Shown piece after piece: positions 30,901 to 36,609 of a DNA stretch of 36,609 bases. The number at the start of each line of letters is the position of its first letter. The stretch's first letter is position 1. A program made the translations under genes and the position numbers. Below the pieces are notes generated by a model, which saw only the letters and a program-made list of their open reading frames with translations, made no database searches and had not been told where the DNA came from. Origin of the DNA: an uncultured Pseudocitrobacter sp. (lineage in GTDB: Bacteria > Pseudomonadota > Gammaproteobacteria > Enterobacterales > Enterobacteriaceae); the NCBI GenBank assembly GCA_913778145.1, contig CAJYVI010000169.1, positions 1-36,609 of the forward strand, read 5' to 3'.

Positions 30901-31029
30901 GTATACTCAAAATCATTCGAGTTTCGTCAAGGCGGCAAGGGAGAGAATCCCCAGAAGCTTACTGAAGTAAGCGACTGGGGTGAGCGAGCGCAGCCAACGC
31001 AGGAGAAACTTGAAGGATGAAGAGTATAA
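30901..31029. repeat. ERIC element between sthA and fabR
   Basis: About 129 bases with near-palindromic ends GTATACTC and GAGTATAAG. The core reads GAATCCCCAGAAGCTTAC and AAGTAAGCGACTGGGGTGAGCG, which match the two classic ERIC primer regions with a few changes. It sits in the 325-bp divergent gap 30768-31092, 60 bases before fabR. The rest of the gap holds the sthA and fabR promoters; a TATAGT at about 31053 may be the fabR -10. Confidence 0.88.
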
Positions 31030-31092
31030 GTCGATTAGTTTTAATCTCTGGTATAGTGCCAACAAGGCATTTGGAAGGATTCAATCATCGTG

Positions 31093-31725
31093 ATGGGCGT
31101 AAGAGCGCAACAAAAAGAAAAAACCAGGCGTTCGCTGGTGGAAGCGGCATTTAGTCAACTGAGTGCTGAGCGAAGCTTCGCCAGCCTGAGTCTGCGTGAA
31201 GTGGCTCGCGAAGCGGGCATTGCGCCAACCTCCTTTTACCGACATTTCCGTGATGTCGATGAATTAGGGCTGACGATGGTGGACGAAAGCGGCCTGATGC
31301 TGCGTCAGTTGATGCGCCAGGCGCGCCAGCGTATCGCCAAAGGCGGCAGTGTGATCCGCACCTCCGTGTCGACATTTATGGAGTTCATTGGGAATAACCC
31401 TAACGCTTTTCGCCTGCTTTTGCGCGAACGTTCCGGTACGTCTGCGGCATTTCGTGCTGCGGTCGCGCGCGAAATTCAGCACTTCATCGCGGAACTTGCC
31501 GACTATCTGGAAATCGAAAACCATATGCCGCGCGCCTTTACCGAAGCGCAGGCCGAAGCGATGGTGACGATTGTCTTTAGCGCAGGCGCGGAAGCGCTGG
31601 ATGTCACGCCGGAACAACGCCGCCAGCTTGAAGAGCGGCTGGTGCTGCAATTGCGCATGATCTCGAAAGGCGCTTATTACTGGTATCGTCGCGAGCAGGA
31701 AAAAACGACACATCATTCCGAATAA
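31093..31725 (+). CDS. fabR: FabR, unsaturated fatty acid synthesis repressor
   Basis: FabR is a TetR-family repressor of fabA and fabB that adjusts membrane unsaturation. The 210-residue product has the helix-turn-helix at about residues 24-48 ([21 protein letters not shown]) and an all-helical C-terminal effector domain. I start at the ATG at 31093 by similarity to E. coli; the GTG one codon earlier is equally close to the AAGGA. It is followed by yijD after 15 bases, so the two form an operon. An ERIC element lies upstream and may be in its leader. Confidence 0.94.
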   Translation: MGVRAQQKEKTRRSLVEAAFSQLSAERSFASLSLREVAREAGIAPTSFYRHFRDVDELGLTMVDESGLMLRQLMRQARQRIAKGGSVIRTSVSTFMEFIGNNPNAFRLLLRERSGTSAAFRAAVAREIQHFIAELADYLEIENHMPRAFTEAQAEAMVTIVFSAGAEALDVTPEQRRQLEERLVLQLRMISKGAYYWYRREQEKTTHHSE

Positions 31726-31740
31726 GGTGAAAGACGAGTA

Positions 31741-32100
31741 ATGAAACAGTCAGGACAAGATAAAGGAACGCTGTTGCTGGCGCTGATCGCTGGCTTATCC
31801 ATTAACGGTTCATTTGCGGCGCTGTTTAGCTCCATCGTACCGTTCTCTGTATTCCCAATTATTGCGCTGGTGCTGACGGTGTATTGCCTGCATCAGCGGT
31901 ATCAGAATCGTACGATGCCGGTGGGTTTGCCAGGCCTGGCGGCGGCCTGCTTTATTTTGGGTGTGCTGCTGTACAGCACCGTGGTGCGCGCGGAATATCC
32001 GGATATCGGCTCTAACTTCCTGCCAGCGGTGCTATCGGTGATTCTGGTGTTCTGGATTGGCGTGAAAATGCGTAATCGCAAACACGAGATTTCTCAGTAA
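31741..32100 (+). CDS. yijD: YijD, DUF1422 inner-membrane protein
   Basis: A 119-residue protein with four predicted membrane segments: about residues 10-30 ([19 protein letters not shown]), 31-50 ([19 protein letters not shown]), 62-82 ([20 protein letters not shown]) and 92-112 ([18 protein letters not shown]). The family is DUF1422 and no function is known. The start has AAGGTGAAAG in front. Its tight coupling with fabR is conserved in E. coli and suggests a membrane-related role, but this is inference. Confidence 0.92.
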   Translation: MKQSGQDKGTLLLALIAGLSINGSFAALFSSIVPFSVFPIIALVLTVYCLHQRYQNRTMPVGLPGLAAACFILGVLLYSTVVRAEYPDIGSNFLPAVLSVILVFWIGVKMRNRKHEISQ

Positions 32101-32111
32101 CATGCTTCTCC

Positions 32112-32147
32112 AGGCCGGATACGGCGGTAACGCCACATCCGGCAAGG
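32112..32147. repeat. REP element between yijD and trmA
   Basis: A REP unit, AGGCCGGATACGGCGGTAAC with GCCACATCCGGCAAGG, sits in the 54-bp gap between the convergent yijD and trmA. Confidence 0.85.
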
Positions 32148-32154
32148 CAAGGGC

Positions 32155-33255
32155 TTATTTCTTCGTCAGCAGTACGCCGCACTCCATATGGTGCGTATAC
32201 GGGAACTGATCAAACAGTGCCAGGCGCTCCACATTATGCGTCTGGCCTAAGGTTTGCAGATTCTGACACAGCGTTTCCGGGTTGCAGGAGATATACAGAA
32301 TACGCGGATACGCCTGTACCATTTTCTCGGTTTCACTATCCAGGCCGCTGCGCGGCGGATCGACAAAAATCGTTTCACACTGATAGCTTTTTAAATCAAT
32401 GCCCTGCAAGCGGTTAAATTCCCGCACGCCGTTCATCGCTTGGGTAAACTCTTCCGCCGACATACGAATAATCTGCACGTTATCAATGTGGTTCGCCGCA
32501 ATGTTGTATTGCGCGGCGGCGACGGACGGCTTGGCGATTTCAGTCGCCAGCACGCGGTCAAAGTTACGTGCCAGCGCCAGCGAGAAGTTGCCGTTCCCGC
32601 AGTAGAGTTCCAGCAAATCGCCCGTTGAATTTTCCGTGGCGTTGAGCGCCCACTCCAGCATCTGCACGTTCATTGCCGCGTTTGGCTGGGTGAAGCTGTT
32701 TTCCACCTGGCGGTAGATCATCTCTTTCCCGGCAACTGGCAGACGCTCGTCGATATAGTCCTGATCCAGCGCGATTTTCGTTTTCGTCGCGCGACCGATG
32801 ATATGCACATTCAGGTTCTGTGCGCGTAATGCATCGCGCAGCGCCTCCGCTTCAACACGCCACGCATCGTCGAGTTTTTTATGGTACAGCAGAGAGACGA
32901 TCGCCTGATTGCTTTGCGTAGACAGATAATCAATCTGGAACAGTTTGTGGCGCAGCGTGTGGTTATTACGCACGCCGTCCAGCATGGCGGTCATCAGCGT
33001 ATTGATGAGCTCGCTGGCTGCCGGGAAGGAATCAACGCGAATACGGCTTTTGGTCTGCTGATCAAAAATGATGTGGTACAGGTCGTCCCCATCATGCCAG
33101 ATGCGAAATTCTGCACGCATGCGGTAATGATTGACTGGCGAGCGAAACACCTCCGGAACCGGCGCGTTGAACGGGGCCATCATCGTTTGCAGACGGACCA
33201 CTTTCTCGGCCAGCTGCGCGTCGTATTGCTCGGTAGGAAGGTGTTCGGGGGTCAT
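32155..33255 (-). CDS. trmA: tRNA (uracil-5)-methyltransferase
   Basis: TrmA methylates uracil 54 in the T loop of tRNA with S-adenosylmethionine and also acts as a tRNA folding chaperone. The 366-residue product has the E. coli length. The AdoMet site [16 protein letters not shown] is near residue 215; the DPPRSGLD motif follows; the catalytic Cys324 is in YISCNPETL, and the base Glu358 is near the end in HHMECGVLL. It is monocistronic and divergent from btuB across 361 bases. Confidence 0.97.
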   Translation of the reverse strand: MTPEHLPTEQYDAQLAEKVVRLQTMMAPFNAPVPEVFRSPVNHYRMRAEFRIWHDGDDLYHIIFDQQTKSRIRVDSFPAASELINTLMTAMLDGVRNNHTLRHKLFQIDYLSTQSNQAIVSLLYHKKLDDAWRVEAEALRDALRAQNLNVHIIGRATKTKIALDQDYIDERLPVAGKEMIYRQVENSFTQPNAAMNVQMLEWALNATENSTGDLLELYCGNGNFSLALARNFDRVLATEIAKPSVAAAQYNIAANHIDNVQIIRMSAEEFTQAMNGVREFNRLQGIDLKSYQCETIFVDPPRSGLDSETEKMVQAYPRILYISCNPETLCQNLQTLGQTHNVERLALFDQFPYTHHMECGVLLTKK

Positions 33256-33371
33256 GATGCATCCTGAATAATAAAAGTACGCGGGGATTGTAGGGCCTGC
33301 TCAGGGGATGTCCAGCGATTGATGTTTTCCGAAATCATGATGGCAGTCTGGACTTCTATATGTAACTAAAT

Positions 33372-33609
33372 GTAGCATCCGTGTTCCGGTCCTGTGAGTT
33401 AAAAGGGAATCCAGTGAAAATCTGGGGCTGACGCGCAGCGGTAAGGAGTGGTGGGATGAACGCATTTGCAGACACTGCCTGAAAAGGTGGGAAGTCCTCA
33501 TCCGGTAAACGCCCCCGAGCCCGAAGACCTGCCGGGTGACGTCGCACTGGGTTTTCATCATCGCGGGCTATCGATGAAACCGGCGGCATCCTTATTCTAT
33601 TGTGGATGC
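33372..33609 (+). promoter_or_regulatory. Cobalamin riboswitch of btuB
   Basis: The 240-base leader of btuB has the adenosylcobalamin riboswitch. The B12 box AGCCCGAAGACCTGCC spans 33518-33533, and the GGGAATCCAGTG and GGGAAGTCC stems are present. Downstream, GCATCC (33586-33591) can pair with GGATGC (33604-33609), hiding the GGATG ribosome site 7-12 bases before the ATG. This is the translational off state when cobalamin is bound. The rest of the 33256-33616 gap carries the trmA and btuB promoters, not resolved. Confidence 0.93.
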
Positions 33610-33616
33610 TTTAACA

Positions 33617-35485
33617 ATGATTAAAAAAACTTCGCTGATGACGGTGTTATCCGTCTCGGCTTTTTCCGTTTGGGCGCAGGACAGCACTTCAGACACCCTC
33701 GTCGTAACCGCCAGTCGTTTCCAGCAACCGGTTAATACCGTCCTCGCACCGATGGATGTCGTCACCCGAGATGACATTGACCGCTGGCAGGCCAAAAATC
33801 TTAATGACGTCATGCGTCGCCTTCCGGGCGTGGATATCGCGCAATATGGTGGGATGGGGCAGAGTTCTTCGCTCTTTATCCGCGGTACCGAAACCAAACA
33901 GGTTTTGGTGCTGGTCGATGGCATTCCGATGACCCGCCCTGGCATCTCGAATAACCCGGACCTGAACCAGATCCCGCTTTCGTTAGTTCAGCGTGTGGAG
34001 TACATCCGTGGGCCGCGCTCAGCGATTTATGGTTCCGGCGCGATGGGCGGGGTGATCAACATCATTACCCACTCTGACGAGGAACAATCGAAAATTTCCG
34101 CCAGCATGGGTTCTAAAGGCTACCAACAATACGATGGCACGTTGCGTCAGCGTTTTGGCGACACAGTGGCGACGGTGGCGGGTTCTTATGAAACCACCAA
34201 AGGGTTTGATGTGCAGCCGGGTTCAACCTGGAGCCACGATAACGATCGCGACGGCTTTCGCAATAAAACCTTCTGGGGAAGCCTGGAGCATAAATTCAAC
34301 GATAGCTTCGATGGTTTCTTCCGGGGCCGCAGCTATACCAATAATGTCGATTACGACCTGGGAAGCCCGCCGTACTCCCCGGCCTATAGCGCCGATGAAG
34401 AGCAACTGTATAACCAGACCTGGGATACCGGCCTGCGATTCCATTCCGGAATTTACTCTTCGGAGCTTATCGCCAGCTATCAGAAGGTGAAGGACTATAA
34501 CTACAGCAGCATTTATGGGCGTTATAAAGACGGCACGACGCTTGACCGCATGACCCAGCGTAATCTCCAGTGGGGGAACAACCTGATTGTTGGGCATGGC
34601 TCGGTAAGCGCCGGGGTAGACTGGCAGCAGCAGCGTTTGACCTCGTCGGATACGGTGATGTCCGATACCTATAAACGTGACAATACCGGGCTTTATCTTA
34701 CCGGCCAGCAGCAGTTTGGCGACGTGACGCTGGAAGCCTCTGGTCGTGAAGATCACGATGAGCAGTTTGGCTGGCACGGTACCTGGCAAACGGCGGCGGG
34801 CTGGCAGTTCGTCGAGAACTATAAAGTGACGTTATCGTATGGCACTGGCTTCCTGGCGCCATCGTTAGGTCAGCAGTTTGGTTCAACACGCTTTGGCATC
34901 AGTTCGAATCCGGACCTGAAGCCGGAAGAGTCAAAACAGTGGGAAGCGGGGCTGGAAGGCCTGACGGGGCCGCTGGACTGGCGTCTGTCGGCGTATCACT
35001 ACAAGATCTCTAATTTGATTACCTACTATTCCGACCCGGTTACCTACGATGGCGAGTACGCCAACATCAACTCGGCAACCATTAAAGGTGTGGAGTGGAC
35101 CGGCAGTTTTGATACGGGGATCTTCAATCACCGCGTGACGCTGCAATATATGGACCCGCGTAACGATGAGAATGATGAAGTGCTGGCGCGTCGCTCTAAG
35201 CGCCAGGCGAAATATCAGCTCGACTGGACAATGTTTGATGTGGACATGGATGTGTCGTGGCAGTACTACGGTCGCCGCTACGATAACAATACGTCGCAAT
35301 ACAACCCGAAACAGCAGGTTTTACCGAGCTACAGCACGGTTGATATCTCTGCGTCATATCCAGTCACCTCACAGCTCACAGTTCGTGGTAAAATAGCCAA
35401 CCTGTTCGATAAAGATTACGAGACAGTTTATGGCTACCAAACTGCAGGACGGGAATACACCTTGTCTGGCAGCTACACCTTCTGA
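33617..35485 (+). CDS. btuB: BtuB, TonB-dependent vitamin B12 receptor (diverged)
   Basis: An outer-membrane beta barrel with a plug that imports cobalamin with TonB energy. The 622-residue product has a 20-residue signal (ending FSVWA), the TonB box DTLVVTA, the plug with LRGVEYIRGPRSAIYG-type VQRVEYIRGPRSAIYG, and a 22-strand barrel ending in GREYTLSGSYTF. Calcium-type aspartates appear in SHDNDRDGF. Compared with my memory of the E. coli protein (614 residues), the plug tip (VDGIPMTRPGISNNPDL) and most barrel loops differ greatly, while the last roughly 37 residues are almost identical. The riboswitch and murI context support btuB. Whether it binds B12 with the same preference is open. Confidence 0.9.
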   Translation: MIKKTSLMTVLSVSAFSVWAQDSTSDTLVVTASRFQQPVNTVLAPMDVVTRDDIDRWQAKNLNDVMRRLPGVDIAQYGGMGQSSSLFIRGTETKQVLVLVDGIPMTRPGISNNPDLNQIPLSLVQRVEYIRGPRSAIYGSGAMGGVINIITHSDEEQSKISASMGSKGYQQYDGTLRQRFGDTVATVAGSYETTKGFDVQPGSTWSHDNDRDGFRNKTFWGSLEHKFNDSFDGFFRGRSYTNNVDYDLGSPPYSPAYSADEEQLYNQTWDTGLRFHSGIYSSELIASYQKVKDYNYSSIYGRYKDGTTLDRMTQRNLQWGNNLIVGHGSVSAGVDWQQQRLTSSDTVMSDTYKRDNTGLYLTGQQQFGDVTLEASGREDHDEQFGWHGTWQTAAGWQFVENYKVTLSYGTGFLAPSLGQQFGSTRFGISSNPDLKPEESKQWEAGLEGLTGPLDWRLSAYHYKISNLITYYSDPVTYDGEYANINSATIKGVEWTGSFDTGIFNHRVTLQYMDPRNDENDEVLARRSKRQAKYQLDWTMFDVDMDVSWQYYGRRYDNNTSQYNPKQQVLPSYSTVDISASYPVTSQLTVRGKIANLFDKDYETVYGYQTAGREYTLSGSYTF

Positions 35486-36281
35486 ACCACGGCCTACCGT
35501 ACTGGTGTTTGACTCCGGTGTCGGTGGGCTGTCGGTCTATGATGAGGTCCGTCAACTTCTGCCGGACCTTCATTACATCTACACCTTTGATAACGTTGCC
35601 TTCCCTTATGGGGAAAAAAGCGAAGAGTTTATTGTTGAGCGCGTGGTTGAGATTGTGACCGCCGTTCAGCAACGCTACCCGCTCTCCCTGGCGATTATCG
35701 CCTGCAATACCGCAAGCACCGTTTCATTACCGGCCCTGCGCGAGAAGTTCGGCTTCCCGGTTGTCGGCGTAGTGCCGGCCATTAAACCGGCGGCGCGTTT
35801 ATCGGCCAACCGTATTGTTGGCTTGCTGGCAACGCGTGGCACGGTGAAGCGTCCTTATACGCATGAGCTCATCGCCCGTTTTGCGAATGAATGCAAAATT
35901 GAAATGCTGGGTTCGGCAGAGCTGGTGGAGCTGGCGGAAGCGAAACTGCATGGCGATCCTGTTTCGCTGGATGAACTGCGTCGTATTCTGCGCCCGTGGC
36001 TGCGGATGCAGGAGCCGCCGGATACGGTTGTGCTCGGCTGCACGCATTTCCCGCTTCTGCGCGATGAACTGCTGCAGGTGCTTCCGGAAGGGACGCGGAT
36101 GATCGACTCCGGCGCGGCGATTGCGCGACGAACGGCCTGGCTGCTGGAACATGAAGCGCCAGATGCGAAATCGACGGAAGAGAATAAAGCATTTTGCATG
36201 GCGCTTACGGCGGAAACTGTACGACTTTTACCCGTTTTACAGCGCTACGGCTTCGAAACGCTTGAAAAACTGCCAGTTTAA
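35430..36281 (+). CDS. murI: Glutamate racemase
   Basis: MurI makes D-glutamate for peptidoglycan. The 283-residue product has both catalytic cysteines, Cys92 in IACNTASTVS and Cys204 in VLGCTHFPLL, and the opening DSGVGGLSVYDE. The 20-residue N-terminal extension that mediates UDP-MurNAc-Ala regulation in E. coli is present. It starts inside btuB and overlaps it by 56 bases in another frame, as in E. coli. The overlap constrains the btuB tail and may explain its conservation. No promoter is seen between the two; it is followed by the rRNA operon. Confidence 0.97.
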   Translation: MATKLQDGNTPCLAATPSEPRPTVLVFDSGVGGLSVYDEVRQLLPDLHYIYTFDNVAFPYGEKSEEFIVERVVEIVTAVQQRYPLSLAIIACNTASTVSLPALREKFGFPVVGVVPAIKPAARLSANRIVGLLATRGTVKRPYTHELIARFANECKIEMLGSAELVELAEAKLHGDPVSLDELRRILRPWLRMQEPPDTVVLGCTHFPLLRDELLQVLPEGTRMIDSGAAIARRTAWLLEHEAPDAKSTEENKAFCMALTAETVRLLPVLQRYGFETLEKLPV

Positions 36282-36309
36282 CGCGGTTTTGCTCAAAAAA
36301 GAGACGGTT

Positions 36310-36360
36310 GAAAAGATTTTTTAAAACAGGGGTTGTCAACGTCTCAGAACTCCCTATAAT
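36310..36360 (+). promoter_or_regulatory. rRNA operon promoter P1 with UP-like region
   Basis: TTGTCA (36333-36338) and TATAAT (36355-36360) are 16 bases apart, followed by the GC-rich discriminator GCGCC. An A/T-rich stretch at about 36310-36328 resembles an UP element. This matches rrn P1 promoters, controlled by growth rate and ppGpp, with Fis sites expected further upstream inside murI. Confidence 0.93.
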
Positions 36361-36451
36361 GCGCCTCCACTGACACGGAACAACGGTACGCAAGCCGCCG
36401 GGTCAGCGAGGTTCTTAAGGGAACTTCAGCAGAGAAAAGTGAAATAAAAAC

Positions 36452-36479
36452 TTGACTCTGTAGCGGGATGGCTTAATAT
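36452..36479 (+). promoter_or_regulatory. rRNA operon promoter P2
   Basis: TTGACT (36452-36457) and TAATAT (36474-36479) with a 16-base spacer, followed by GCGCACCCCGCG. It lies about 119 bases after P1, as in E. coli rrn operons. Confidence 0.93.
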
Positions 36480-36490
36480 GCGCACCCCGC

Positions 36491-36556
36491 GCCGCTGAGA
36501 AAAAGCGAAGCGGCACTGCTCTTTAACAATTTATCAGACAATCTGTGTGGGCACTC
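36491..36556 (+). promoter_or_regulatory. rrn leader antitermination signals boxB-boxA-boxC
   Basis: A boxB hairpin pairs GCCGCT (36491-36496) with AGCGGC (36509-36514). boxA TGCTCTTTAACAA starts at 36517, and a boxC-like TGTGTGGGCACT spans about 36544-36555. These recruit the Nus antitermination complex. The 16S gene should begin roughly 100 bases past the window end; the last 50 bases are leader sequence. Confidence 0.92.
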
Positions 36557-36609
36557 AATGATACGGATTCTTAACGTCGCAAGACGAAAAATGAATACCA
36601 AGTCTCTGA

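Noticed and set aside
30901..31029. Novel structured RNA between sthA and fabR
   Set aside because: The sequence matches both ERIC core segments and the ERIC length and ends, so it is a known repeat family.
36482..36609. 16S rRNA gene within the window
   Set aside because: Only promoters, boxB, boxA and boxC leader signals are present; the 16S start sequence is not reached.

Overview
The window is a stretch of enterobacterial core chromosome. Almost every gene has the length and residues of its Escherichia coli counterpart, in the order metJ, metBL, metF, katG, yijE, yijF, gldA-fsaB-ptsA, frwCBD, yijO, eptC, ppc, argE/argCBH, oxyS/oxyR, sthA, fabR-yijD, trmA, btuB-murI, rrn. REP palindromes, one ERIC element and a Citrobacter/Enterobacter-style CCCTCTCCC palindromic repeat point to an Escherichia/Salmonella/Citrobacter/Enterobacter relative that is not E. 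coli K-12. The genus cannot be fixed from this window alone.

Layout. Bases 1-126 are the right end of an IS4-family insertion sequence abutting a terminator remnant. Next comes methionine biosynthesis: metJ repressor, metBL operon and metF, with MetJ operators before metB and metF. A divergent carboxymuconolactone-decarboxylase-like gene and LysR regulator sit between metL and metF. Then come peroxide defence (katG with an OxyR-like site), the exporter YijE and periplasmic YijF. A sugar/glycerol block follows: ptsA-fsaB-gldA leftward and frwC-frwB-frwD rightward, without the pflD-pflC pair that separates frwB from frwD in E. coli K-12, then the AraC-type yijO. EptC and Ppc precede the divergent argE/argCBH arginine cluster with paired ARG boxes. 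The oxyS sRNA lies divergent to oxyR. SthA is convergent with oxyR; fabR-yijD and trmA follow. The end of the window has a cobalamin riboswitch, a divergent btuB, the overlapping murI, and the rRNA operon P1/P2 promoters with boxB/boxA/boxC antitermination signals. The 16S gene itself lies beyond the edge.

How it works together. MetJ with S-adenosylmethionine controls the met genes. ArgR controls argE/argCBH. OxyR controls katG, oxyS and itself. Cobalamin controls btuB through its leader RNA. Most of the window is ordinary, conserved core. The accessory points are the IS end in a terminator, the CMD/LysR pair, the missing pflDC, the strongly diverged BtuB with conserved ends, an altered OxyS 3' loop, and three copies of a palindromic repeat clustered around the arg operon. 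I did not find a convincing previously undescribed multi-gene system.
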